Of a stretch of DNA of 64,000 bases, positions 50,642 through 58,783 are shown piece after piece. The stretch's first letter is position 1. Each line of letters opens with the position of its first letter. The DNA lies in assembly GCA_050633265.1 (NCBI GenBank), contig JBOEGE010000007.1, positions 1 to 64,000 of the forward strand, given 5' to 3'. The notes under the pieces are model-generated. The model did no database searches. It was not told where the DNA came from and worked only from the letters and a program-made list of their open reading frames with translations. Made by a program: the position numbers and the translations under genes. Source of the DNA: JBLHZY01 sp050633265. GTDB taxonomy: Bacteria; Pseudomonadota; Alphaproteobacteria; Rhodobacterales; Rhodobacteraceae.

Positions 50642-51469
50642 ATGAAAAAGATTCTTCTTACAGCTTCGGCTCTGTCGCTTCTTGCTGGCGCAGCTGCTGC
50701 TGAAGTTTCCGTAGGCGGCGATGCACGCTTCGGTCTCACATACGACACATCTGCTTCGACTGTTTCAGTTCAGCAGCGTTACCGCGTTAAATTCAACGCG
50801 TCGACAGAAACAGACGGCGGCCTGACATTCGGCGCTGGCGTTATGCTCGACACACGTAACAACAACGGCGCAAACGCTGTTGGCGGCGACAACCTTGCCC
50901 CAGTAATCACTGTTTCCGGCAACGGCTTTGATTTCGCTCTCGGCAACACAAACGGTGCTGTAGTTGACGTTGTTGGCCTCTGGGCTGGCGGTCTTGGCTT
51001 TGACGGCACAGTTGGTCGTCCTGCTCTCGTTGGTGGCTTCGACACAGACGGCAACGGCAACCAAACTGTTAAAGTTGGCTACTCGTTCGGCGACTTCGCG
51101 TTCAAAGTTTCGACAGCTAAATCTGGCGCAACAGACGTAGAATACGCAGCTCGCTATGCAGCGAACGGCATCTACGTTGCAGTTGGTGGCGATTCTTCGT
51201 CCAACTACGCTCTGCACGGTTCTTACACAACTGGCGACATCAAAGTTGGCGCGATCTACCGCAACAGCAACCAGTACCGCGTTTATGGTACATACTCGAT
51301 GGGCGCGACAACAATTGGTGCAGTTTACACCAAAGTTACAGCTGGCAACGCATACGGCGTAGGCGTTTCGCACAGCCTCGGCGGCGGTGTTTCGGCACAC
51401 GCAGCAGTTGGCAAACAAGCAGCTGGCGGCAACACTGTTGTACAAATCGGTATGACAATGGGCTTCTAA
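50642..51469 (+). CDS. Outer-membrane porin (Rhodobacter type)
   Basis: This 275-residue protein has a signal peptide (KILLTASALSLLAGAAAA) and then short amphipathic beta strands (VSVGGDARFGLTYD, QQRYRVKFNASTE) alternating with Gly/Asp-rich turns, ending in an aromatic-terminated strand (VQIGMTMGF), the pattern of trimeric porins. Codon use is strongly biased, suggesting high expression. It stands alone with a strong terminator. Confidence 0.93.
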   Translation: MKKILLTASALSLLAGAAAAEVSVGGDARFGLTYDTSASTVSVQQRYRVKFNASTETDGGLTFGAGVMLDTRNNNGANAVGGDNLAPVITVSGNGFDFALGNTNGAVVDVVGLWAGGLGFDGTVGRPALVGGFDTDGNGNQTVKVGYSFGDFAFKVSTAKSGATDVEYAARYAANGIYVAVGGDSSSNYALHGSYTTGDIKVGAIYRNSNQYRVYGTYSMGATTIGAVYTKVTAGNAYGVGVSHSLGGGVSAHAAVGKQAAGGNTVVQIGMTMGF

Positions 51470-51493
51470 TCCAAACTGGATTAGCTACCTATG

Positions 51494-51526
51494 AAGAGCG
51501 GTCCCTCGGGGCCGCTCTTTTCCTTT
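51494..51526 (+). terminator. Rho-independent terminator of the porin gene
   Basis: AAGAGCGG and CCGCTCTT (51494-51501 and 51512-51519) form the stem around a CCC/GGG inner pair, followed by TTTTCCTTT, about 25 bases after the porin stop. Confidence 0.85.
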
Positions 51527-51622
51527 GAGCGGTTGGAAATTTCCTTCCCGCCCATCTGCGGCTTTTCATCCGCGCGCCAATCGTGTTTCGTGCTCCCTGT
51601 CTATTGAAGGAGCCCGCGCGCC

Positions 51623-52294
51623 ATGTCGCTTTCTGAAATCACCCAACGCATCACCAAAGCCGAAGCCGCCGCGCACCGCCCCGCTGGCGCTGTTACTTTG
51701 GTTGCTGTCTCCAAAGTGCAACCCATTGCGCGGGTTGAGGCTGTGCTTGCGCAGGGCCATCGGATCTTTGGCGAAAACAAGGTTCAGGAAGCCGCGCTCA
51801 AATGGCCCGATCTGCGCACCCGGTATGAAGGCGTGCGCGTCCATCTCATCGGGCCTCTGCAATCCAATAAAGCCCGCCAAGCCATGCAGCTTTTTGATGT
51901 GATCGAAACGCTCGATCGCTCAAAACTCGCCAAAGCAATCGCAAGAATCGCCAAAGAAGAAGGCCGCTGCCCCGATCTGATGATCCAAGTGAACACAGGC
52001 GCAGAGCCGCAAAAGGCGGGCATTCTTCCCACTGAGGCCGATGCTTTCATTGCAGAATGCCGGGCGCTTGAATTGCCGGTTATCGGGCTGATGTGTATCC
52101 CGCCCGTGGAGGAAGAACCCTCGCTGCATTTCGCCCTTCTGGCCAAAATCGCTGCGCGCAATGGGCTAGAGCAACTTTCCATGGGAATGAGCGCCGACTT
52201 TGAAAGCGCGATTGCCCAAGGCGCGACCCATGTGCGCGTTGGCTCTGCGATCTTTGGGGCGCGTGAGCCCGGCGCGAAAACCGCTAGCGAATAA
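51623..52294 (+). CDS. YggS family PLP-binding protein (PLPBP)
   Basis: This 223-residue protein binds pyridoxal phosphate and buffers its pool. It has VTLVAVSKVQPIARVEA with the PLP lysine, the GENKVQEA segment, VHLIGPLQSNKARQAM and LSMGMSADFESAIAQGATHV. It is an alanine-racemase-like barrel. It ends convergently with the L,D-transpeptidase gene, overlapping by 11 bases. Confidence 0.93.
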   Translation: MSLSEITQRITKAEAAAHRPAGAVTLVAVSKVQPIARVEAVLAQGHRIFGENKVQEAALKWPDLRTRYEGVRVHLIGPLQSNKARQAMQLFDVIETLDRSKLAKAIARIAKEEGRCPDLMIQVNTGAEPQKAGILPTEADAFIAECRALELPVIGLMCIPPVEEEPSLHFALLAKIAARNGLEQLSMGMSADFESAIAQGATHVRVGSAIFGAREPGAKTASE

Positions 52295-52778
52295 TCAGCC
52301 GGGTTCCAGGGACTGCGCGCGCCGCGATCCGCGCAATATCGCGGCGTGAAAAGGCCAAGCAGCCCTCGGTTGGAAAGCGGGCCCTGCGCCACTGATGCAA
52401 AAAGATCGCCGATCCCGCGCCGCTGCGCGCCTCAGGCCAGTTCCAATCAGTAAGCATCACCAGATCATAAAGCGGATCGGCGCGGCGCAAATCTTCATGG
52501 CTGGCGGAAAATGGCGCGCGCACAAGGGAGTTATAGGCCGGATCATCCGGCGCATCGCACCACAGATCGCCGATACGGATAGGGATCGCCCAAGGCGCAG
52601 GCTTCACCATCCGATCAGGCCGATAGAGCAGCCCAATGATCCGGTGCACCCCGCGCGGCGTCGCTCCATCGCCTTCGCGTTTGTCGCTGCGGATGCCGCC
52701 GCGCCCAATCGCGCAGGGATAGGTCTCGCCCATAAGCCGCAAGCCACGCGGGCCAAGCACCATATCCTCAGCGCTCAT
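52284..52778 (-). CDS. L,D-transpeptidase (YkuD) family protein
   Basis: This 164-residue protein has the YkuD core: GVHRIIGLLYRPDR, then SGAGSAIFLHQWRRARFPTE and GCLAFSRRDIARIA with the catalytic His and Cys. No signal peptide is visible, unusual for periplasmic L,D-transpeptidases, so it may use a non-standard route or act on a cytosolic substrate. It overlaps ribA by four bases (ATGA). Confidence 0.85.
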   Translation of the reverse strand: MSAEDMVLGPRGLRLMGETYPCAIGRGGIRSDKREGDGATPRGVHRIIGLLYRPDRMVKPAPWAIPIRIGDLWCDAPDDPAYNSLVRAPFSASHEDLRRADPLYDLVMLTDWNWPEARSGAGSAIFLHQWRRARFPTEGCLAFSRRDIARIAARAVPGTRLIIR

Positions 52779-53863
52779 AAAAGATGCCCCGATTTGCGCG
52801 CCTTGGTGGCCAAATACGCCTCGTTCAACGGGTTTTCGCCGGTTTTGAGCGCAACCCGCTCGGCCACGTCAATCCCGTGCTCTTGCATCATCATAACCTT
52901 GCGCGGGTTATTGGTGAGCAATCGCACCGACCCAAACCCAAGCTTGCGCAGGATATCCGCGCCGATCCGAAAATCCCGCTCATCGTCCTCAAACCCAAGG
53001 CGATGGTTCGCTTCAACCGTATCAAACCCCTGATCCTGCAAGGAATAAGCGCGCATCTTGTTGGCCAAGCCAATGCCGCGCCCCTCTTGGCTGAGATAAA
53101 GCAAAATGCCCTCGCCCGCCGCGCCCATCATTGAAAGCGCCCCATGAAGCTGCGGCCCGCAATCGCATTTCAGCGAGCCAAGCACATCGCCAGTAAAACA
53201 AGCCGAATGCAGCCGCGCCAGCACCGGGGAGGCGCGATCCGGGCGGCCAATCTCGATCGCGTAATGCTCTTCGCCGCCATCCTCGGGGCGAAAAACATGC
53301 ACACGCCCGGCCTTTGACGCCGCTAGCGGAACCCGCGCCGCCGCCACAGGATGAAGCGGCGAAAGCGCCTCTAGAGCCGGCATCATCGCATCCACATTGA
53401 GCAAGCTAAGCCCATGCGCCGCCGCCAAAGCGCGCGCATCTTCCACAGCCAGAACCAAAGCCGCAGGCAACAGGCGCGCCGATTTCGCCAGCAACAAAGC
53501 CGCGCGCGCGCAGGTCGCATCGCCATCGCGCAGGGTTTTCAAAGGCCCCTTCATCGGCGCGTTCAAATCATCCGCAGGATCGGCAACTGCCTCAATCCAG
53601 GCGCAATCCGCACCATCTGGCAAAGCGACCCGCGCCAAATCGCCATCATATGCGCGCGCCTTCAATGTTTCGGCCCGGCGCGCTGTAATGGCCAGAACCG
53701 GCGCGCCCAAAGCCCGCAAATCCGCCAAACGCGCGGCCCCAAGCCCCTCAGCCGCCACAACAAGCGCATCCCCGCCCGCCCCAGTAAGCGCAACAGCAAC
53801 CCCCATCCGAAGATCGGCGCGGGCGCGGGCCAACTGCTCTGTAAGGGTAGGGGCCAAGCTCAT
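52775..53863 (-). CDS. ribA: GTP cyclohydrolase II, with N-terminal domain
   Basis: This 362-residue protein has a C-terminal GTP cyclohydrolase II domain with zinc cysteines in SACFTGDVLGSLKCDCGPQL, LSQEGRGIGLANKM, and LLTNNPRKVMMMQEHGI. It makes the first riboflavin precursor from GTP. The N-terminal 170 residues are Ala-rich and lack the conserved acidic DHBP synthase motifs, resembling a degenerated partner domain. Such two-part RibA proteins occur in Rhodobacteraceae. Confidence 0.92.
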   Translation of the reverse strand: MSLAPTLTEQLARARADLRMGVAVALTGAGGDALVVAAEGLGAARLADLRALGAPVLAITARRAETLKARAYDGDLARVALPDGADCAWIEAVADPADDLNAPMKGPLKTLRDGDATCARAALLLAKSARLLPAALVLAVEDARALAAAHGLSLLNVDAMMPALEALSPLHPVAAARVPLAASKAGRVHVFRPEDGGEEHYAIEIGRPDRASPVLARLHSACFTGDVLGSLKCDCGPQLHGALSMMGAAGEGILLYLSQEGRGIGLANKMRAYSLQDQGFDTVEANHRLGFEDDERDFRIGADILRKLGFGSVRLLTNNPRKVMMMQEHGIDVAERVALKTGENPLNEAYLATKARKSGHLL

Positions 53864-54047
53864 TTCGGCGCTCCGGTTACATTTCTTTCCTCTGATGTAG
53901 CGATCTTTGCAGGAATATGAAACATTTGCCGCACATCAGACACGCTTGCGTGAGACGATTGCAGCAAATCTTGCCGTGGCCGTGATCGAGGCACACATCT
54001 AACCCAGAGGCGCGCCAAAGAACCGGCCGCAAACAGGAGGGAATGCC

Positions 54048-54734
54048 ATGGGTACCCTAAAGAAAATACTGTTGGTTGATGATGATGATGATCTGCGCGA
54101 AGCACTCAGCGAACAGCTGGTGATGACCGAAGATTTCGATGTTTTCGAAGCAGATAGCGGCGCAAGCGCCATGCTAAAGGCCAAAGAAGCGATCTATGAT
54201 CTGGTGATTTTGGATGTGGGCCTGCCCGATACGGATGGGCGCGAGCTGTGCAAACGGATGCGCAAATCCGGTGTCAAATGCCCGATCCTGATGCTGACAG
54301 GCCATGATAGCGACGCCGATACGATCCTTGGGCTTGATGCAGGCGCGAATGATTACGTGACCAAACCATTCAAATTTCCGGTCCTTCTCGCCCGTATCCG
54401 TGCCCAATTGCGCACTCATGAACAAAGCGAAGACGCAGTTTTTCAGCTCGGGCACTATACGTTTAAGCCATCGATGAAGATGCTGATCACAGAGGATGAG
54501 CGTAAAATTCGCCTCACAGAAAAAGAGACGAATATCCTCAAATTCCTCTACCGCGCTTCTGAAGGGATCGTTGCGCGCGATGTTCTGCTGCATGAAGTCT
54601 GGGGCTATAACGCGGGCGTAACCACCCATACGCTTGAAACCCATATCTACCGGCTGCGCCAAAAGATTGAGCCTGATCCCTCAAACGCGCGCCTATTGGT
54701 GACCGAATCTGGCGGCTATCGCCTCGTTGCTTAA
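54048..54734 (+). CDS. Response regulator, OmpR/PhoB family
   Basis: This 228-residue protein has an N-terminal receiver with ILLVDDDDDLREALS, the phosphorylatable Asp56 in VILDVGLPD, a MLTGHDSD switch and VTKPFKFPVLL lysine. The C-terminal winged helix has LTEKETNILKFLYRASEG and THTLETHIYRLRQKIEPD. No sensor kinase is adjacent, so it is an orphan. A strong terminator follows. It is divergent from ribA. Confidence 0.93.
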   Translation: MGTLKKILLVDDDDDLREALSEQLVMTEDFDVFEADSGASAMLKAKEAIYDLVILDVGLPDTDGRELCKRMRKSGVKCPILMLTGHDSDADTILGLDAGANDYVTKPFKFPVLLARIRAQLRTHEQSEDAVFQLGHYTFKPSMKMLITEDERKIRLTEKETNILKFLYRASEGIVARDVLLHEVWGYNAGVTTHTLETHIYRLRQKIEPDPSNARLLVTESGGYRLVA

Positions 54735-54742
54735 ATCTGCTC

Positions 54743-54776
54743 AAGGCGCGCAGAGAGCAATCTGCGCGCCTTTTCT
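54743..54776 (+). terminator. Rho-independent terminator of the response regulator
   Basis: AAGGCGCGCAGA and TCTGCGCGCCTT form a perfect 12-bp stem (54743-54754 and 54761-54772) with a six-base loop, followed by TTTC. Confidence 0.9.
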
Positions 54777-55084
54777 CTCCCTCGAATTTCGCACAGTTTT
54801 CGCCGCGTAAAGCGCATGCGCCAGTTCCCGCCTGCTCCAATCCTTTGACATCACAAAACATTTCACCGCCCCGCACCAAGCGGCAAAGGGTCTGGGAAAC
54901 CATACCTTGCGGGGAATCGCTTTTGCGCGGATGCTTGTGTTGTCGAGTGCTGAATTACAGCGATTTGATCGACATATTTTTAAGACGACCAACCGCTTTA
55001 CAGGCGCAATATTTTAACCGCGCTTGATGGCAAAACAGCACAGACGATTTTTAGAAACAAACCCATTTTCAGGGAGATTACCCC
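54777..55084. other. Intergenic leader of the repeat-protein locus
   Basis: About 300 bases lie between the terminator and the repeat-protein start. No coding frame was recognised. A GGGAG ribosome site lies about eight bases before the ATG at 55085. The promoter was not resolved. Confidence 0.4.
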
Positions 55085-56271
55085 ATGCAATATTATTATC
55101 CACAAGCAGCTCAATTTGCCCCCCAAGGCTACTGGGGCGACAAGATCGCAGGCGCCGCACCAATCGTTGGCGGCCTTGTTGGCGGCGGAGCAACTGTTCT
55201 GACCGAAAACCCAATCATCGGCGGCCTTGCTGGCGGCCTTGCCAATGTTGCCACCCGCGAATTCGGCGAATGGCTTCCCTATAGCGCATATCCCCAAGCC
55301 TACCCTGCGCAACCAGCCTATGCAGCGCCACAACCCATCGCCGCAGATCCCGCATTCGCCCCCCAAGGCGCAATCGGTGGCTGGCTTGGCCGCACTCTTG
55401 GCGGCGCCGTTGGCGGCCATTACGGGCAGCGCGGCCTTGGCGAAGCACTTGGTGGATTTGCAGGCGGCTTCCTGCCGTTCCAAGCAGGGCCGGGCATGGC
55501 AACCGCTGAGCCACAATTCGCACCACAAGGCCGCTGGGGCAACTTCATCCGCGACGTCTCGCCTGTTGTCGGCCAGCACGTTGGCGGCAACTGGGGCCGT
55601 GCGATTTCGACAGTTGGCTCTCTGGGCGATATGCTGCCCTTCCAAGCTGGTCCAGCAGCTTATGGCTATCCTCAAGAGGCCTACGCTGAGCAATCTGGTT
55701 TTGCGCCACAAGGCGTCTTTGGCAGCATGCTTGGCGGCGCCGTTGGCGGCCTGATCGGCAAACGCCTTGGCAATCGCGGGCTCGGTTCCGCAATCGGCGG
55801 CATTGCAGGCGGCTTCCTGCCGTTCCAAGCAGGGCCGGGCATGGCAACCGCTGAGCCACAATTCGCACCACAAGGCCGCTGGGGCAACTTCATCCGTGAC
55901 GTCTCGCCTGTTGTCGGCCAGCACGTTGGCGGCAACTGGGGCCGCGCGATTTCGACCGTTGGTTCCTTGGGCGATATGCTGCCCTTCCAAGCAGGCCCTC
56001 AGGCCTATGGCTACGCACCCGATGCCTATGCCGCAGAGCCTTCCTNNNNNNNNNNNNNNNNNNNNNNNNNNNNNNNNNNNNNNNNNNNNNNNNNNNNNNN
56101 NNNNNNNNNNNNNNNNNNNNNNNNNTGGGCGGCGCTGTTGGTGGCCGTTATGGGCATCGCGGGCTTGGCCAAGCAATTGGCGGTTTTGCAGGCAATCTCT
56201 TGCCGTTCCAAGCAGGGCCCGAGGCATATGGCTATGCCTATCCACAGGGCGAACAGATCGTTTACCATTGA
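55085..56271 (+). CDS. Glycine-rich FAPQG/LPFQAGP repeat protein, interrupted by assembly gap
   Basis: The protein is built of about six modules, each opening FAPQG and (after the first) closing LPFQAGP, joined by Tyr/Pro/Ala/Gln-rich linkers. A-type modules carry LGGAVGGHYGQRGLGEALGG-like glycine zippers. B-type modules carry RWGNFIRDVSPVVGQHVGG. They alternate A-B-A-B. No signal peptide is visible. Eighty unknown bases (56046-56125) interrupt the fifth-to-sixth module; the sequence after the gap resumes as LGGAVGGRYG in a frame that requires a gap length divisible by three. It ends QGEQIVYH. A GGGAG site precedes the ATG. Its neighbours are a small propeptide-like protein and an S8 protease with an APQGY tail. 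Confidence 0.75.
55461..55990 (+). repeat. 345-bp tandem repeat units within the repeat-protein gene
   Basis: The segment starting CAGGCGGCTTCCTGCCGTTC at 55461 recurs at 55806 nearly identically, giving a period of 345 bases or 115 codons. The first copy runs on to about 55650 and the second to about 55995; differences are few and mostly synonymous. The near-identity indicates recent duplication or gene conversion and explains the assembly gap just downstream. Confidence 0.85.
56046..56125. other. Assembly gap (80 N)
   Basis: Eighty unknown bases sit inside the repeat-protein gene. The coding frame before and after does not match a gap of 80, so the number is an estimate; 78 or 81 would keep the frame. 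Confidence 0.95.
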
Positions 56272-56284
56272 TCTGAAAACAATC

Positions 56285-56308
56285 GGGCTGGCCGCAATTG
56301 GCCAGCCC
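56285..56308 (+). promoter_or_regulatory. Intra-operon hairpin after the repeat-protein gene
   Basis: GGGCTGGCC-GCAATT-GGCCAGCCC is a perfect 9-bp GC-rich stem (56285-56293 and 56300-56308), 13 bases after the repeat-protein stop and without a T tract. It may stabilise the upstream mRNA or reduce read-through into the protease genes. Confidence 0.55.
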
Positions 56309-56336
56309 ATCACGCGCCAAATGAAGGAGAAGCCCC

Positions 56337-56726
56337 TTGGATAGCATCACCGAATTCAACATCGCCCCCAACCGTAGAGCTGGCGGGACGCAAGAGGATC
56401 TAACGGCGCTACATGACTTGGCCAAATCGCATCCACAGATCGAATTGGCTCATGTCTCAAACAGCTTCATAACGCTGCGCGGCCCGGCCGAAACCTTAAA
56501 CGCGCTGGTCGCACCGTTTCAGCCAAAACTCATGGCCGAGGAAAACAAATCCCTCCCGCCGATCGACAACGGCCCCTTCTTTGGCGGCTTCACGCCAAGC
56601 CTCTCAAGCGAAAGCGCACCTCTGGAAGTTATCGAAGATACGCCCAGCGATGAAGAAGCCGCGGAAGAGGAGGAGGAGGTTTTCCCCCTCGTTCCAAGCA
56701 CAAACGGGACGTCTCGATTGCATTAA
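56337..56726 (+). CDS. Small acidic protein, possible subtilisin-propeptide (I9)-like inhibitor/chaperone
   Basis: This 129-residue protein has an N-terminal half (LTALHDLAKSHPQIELAHVS, then NSFITLRGPAETLNALVAPF) whose alpha-beta pattern recalls standalone inhibitor I9/propeptide domains that fold and inhibit subtilases. The C-terminal half is acidic and disordered, with a run of glutamates (EEAAEEEEEV). The start is TTG at 56337 with an AAGGAG site eight bases upstream. It lies immediately before an S8 protease, which supports a propeptide-like role. The assignment is by pattern and position, not certain. Confidence 0.6.
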   Translation: MDSITEFNIAPNRRAGGTQEDLTALHDLAKSHPQIELAHVSNSFITLRGPAETLNALVAPFQPKLMAEENKSLPPIDNGPFFGGFTPSLSSESAPLEVIEDTPSDEEAAEEEEEVFPLVPSTNGTSRLH

Positions 56727-56805
56727 AGCGAGCGTTCCATCCATTTAGACGACCCATTTTATCTAAAATATTTTCAAGTAAATCATTACATTAGGGAGAG
56801 TCCCA

Positions 56806-58647
56806 ATGCCTGAAGACAACACACATGATATGCTCAATGAGACATCCGAAAAGATTGATGTTCTCGTTGGCCCGCGCCGCTCTTTTGGGGCCAAACGCGC
56901 CGGTATCGCGCCACTTAGCGCCTCAACCCTTGATGCCGCCAAACGCACAATTGAGCGCAATTTCGGCATCACACCAGAGCGCGAAATCATCTCGCGGATC
57001 CTCAAAACCAAGAGCAGCCACGATGAGGCAACGGCCGTTTACAAATACCGTATGGATATTGAGCAGGCGACGATCCTTGCCCAAACCGCTGGCCCAAACA
57101 TGGCAATCGAGGTCGATTCCCATCTGCAATATGGCGCCTATGGCCCCTCTGCGATGATGCAACAAATCATGGGGCGCACCTCCTTTAGCGGCGCACCTCT
57201 GAAAGAAGCGACCGTCAAAATCCGCGTGATTGGCGAAGGCGATAAGCCCCTGCCAAATGTCTCGGTGACGATGGAAGCAGCGGGCTTTCCCCAAGAAGCA
57301 GCAACCAATGCGCGCGGCGAGGTTACGCTGAAACTGTTCCAACTCCCCGGTGGCAATCAGGTGAAATCCGTCTTTGTGCGCCCCAAAGAAGGCCACTGGA
57401 ACCGCATCATCAACTCGCCAACGCTGTCTGCCTCTGGCATCAATGTGATCCGCCTCAAACCGATCTCAGATACCGTGCCAAACTTCCCGGCTGGTGCGCA
57501 TTATGGTTATGGGCAAAAGCTGATGGGCTTGGATCAATTGCCCGATGAATATACCGGCAAAGGCGTCAAAATCGCGATCATTGATAGCGGCGCGGATAAT
57601 GCACACCCCTCGCTTTCCCACATCAAACAGGGCTTTGATATGACCAATATCAAGGACAAACGCCCCGATACTTCGACGTGGAAAGACGATGTGATCGGCC
57701 ATGGCTCGCATTGCGCAGGCATCATCACCGGCAATTCCGGCAATGAAGATGCGATCCGCGGCTTTGCGCCAGAAGCGGAAATCATCGTGATGAAAGTCTT
57801 CCCCGGGGGGCAGTTCTCTTCGCTTCTTGATGCGCTTTCAAAATGCGTTGAGGAAGAGGTTGATGTGGTCAACATGTCTCTTGGTGGCGGCGAGAAATCC
57901 GAGATGGTTGAACAGGCCATTGAGGAATGCGTCCAAAACGGGATTGCATGTATCGTCGCGGCCGGGAATTCCGGCGGGCCCGTACAATATCCTGCCTCAT
58001 CGCCGAGCGTTCTGGCTGTGGCTGCTATCGGCCAACTCAACCAGTTCCCCGGCGATACTTGGGAAGCCTCGACCATGCAGCCAAGCCTTGTGGCAGGGGA
58101 TGGGCTCTTCTCGCCCTCGTTTACGTGCCACGGCAGCGAAATCGCTGTGGCTGGGCCGGGTGTTGGGATTATCTCAACCGTGCCGGGCGGCAAATTCGAT
58201 CCCCAATCAGGGACATCGATGGCAACCCCGCATATCTGTGGCATGGCGGCCCTCGTGATCGCGCATCACCCTGATTTCAAAGGCATGCCGCGCGATGGCA
58301 ATCGGGTTGCGCATCTGTTCAATCTGATGCGTTCCAATTCCCAAGCCTTGCCGCTTGCCTCTGAGTTTGTTGGATCGGGCATGCCTGTTTTGCACGGGCT
58401 CGTTGCGGCCTTTGATGCAGGGCGCGCGATGGAAACAGAGGCCGCAGCAGGCGATTTCGCAGCCGCCTCCGCAGGACCAGGCCAAGCCATTGGCGGCTAT
58501 CCAAACCGGGGCCGTGCGCCGCGCGGCTATCCGATCTATCCCAACTATGGCCAACCACAGCGCCCAATCTACGGCTATCCGCCAGTGCCGCAGGGCTATG
58601 TAAACGGGGCCGGGGGCTATGCGCCGCAGGGCTATGTTTACCGCTAA
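56806..58647 (+). CDS. S8 subtilisin-like serine protease with Tyr/Pro/Gln-rich tail
   Basis: This 613-residue protease has no visible signal peptide. Residues 1 to about 125 are a helical N-domain, about 135-220 a beta-sandwich-like region (LPNVSVTMEAAGFPQEA), and about 250-480 the catalytic domain. The latter has Asp260 in IAIIDSGADNAHP, His299 in GHGSHCAGII, the oxyanion Asn388 in AAGNSGG and Ser471 in GTSMATPHICG. Residues 555-613 are a low-complexity tail rich in Gly, Tyr, Pro and Gln, ending GGYAPQGYVYR. The APQGY motif also appears in the repeat protein two genes upstream. An AGGGAGA ribosome site supports the start. Confidence 0.9.
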   Translation: MPEDNTHDMLNETSEKIDVLVGPRRSFGAKRAGIAPLSASTLDAAKRTIERNFGITPEREIISRILKTKSSHDEATAVYKYRMDIEQATILAQTAGPNMAIEVDSHLQYGAYGPSAMMQQIMGRTSFSGAPLKEATVKIRVIGEGDKPLPNVSVTMEAAGFPQEAATNARGEVTLKLFQLPGGNQVKSVFVRPKEGHWNRIINSPTLSASGINVIRLKPISDTVPNFPAGAHYGYGQKLMGLDQLPDEYTGKGVKIAIIDSGADNAHPSLSHIKQGFDMTNIKDKRPDTSTWKDDVIGHGSHCAGIITGNSGNEDAIRGFAPEAEIIVMKVFPGGQFSSLLDALSKCVEEEVDVVNMSLGGGEKSEMVEQAIEECVQNGIACIVAAGNSGGPVQYPASSPSVLAVAAIGQLNQFPGDTWEASTMQPSLVAGDGLFSPSFTCHGSEIAVAGPGVGIISTVPGGKFDPQSGTSMATPHICGMAALVIAHHPDFKGMPRDGNRVAHLFNLMRSNSQALPLASEFVGSGMPVLHGLVAAFDAGRAMETEAAAGDFAAASAGPGQAIGGYPNRGRAPRGYPIYPNYGQPQRPIYGYPPVPQGYVNGAGGYAPQGYVYR

Positions 58648-58675
58648 GGCGGGCGCGATTTAGCCAAAACGAATG

Positions 58676-58708
58676 AAAAGGCCTGCCCATCCGGCGGGCC
58701 TTTTCTTT
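58676..58708 (+). terminator. Rho-independent terminator of the S8 protease locus
   Basis: AAAAGGCCTGCC and GGCGGGCCTTTT (58676-58687 and 58693-58704) form a 12-bp stem with one wobble pair, followed by CTTTG, about 28 bases after the protease stop. Confidence 0.85.
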
Positions 58709-58783
58709 GCGCAGCTTTCGGGGTGCAATGCGCGCGCGTGCAGGCTATCAAGTTGCCACAACAAGATGCAAAGGGGCGATCAC

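Noticed and set aside
50765..51445. A cysteine-rich 226-residue minus-strand frame opposite the porin
   Set aside because: It is a by-product of the strong codon bias of the porin gene on the opposite strand.
56126..56344. Continuation of the repeat-protein frame across the N gap as AALLVAVMGIAG and onward
   Set aside because: This reading assumes the gap is exactly 80 bases. The alternative frame restores the LGGAVGG and LPFQAGP modules and a stop at 56271, so it is preferred.
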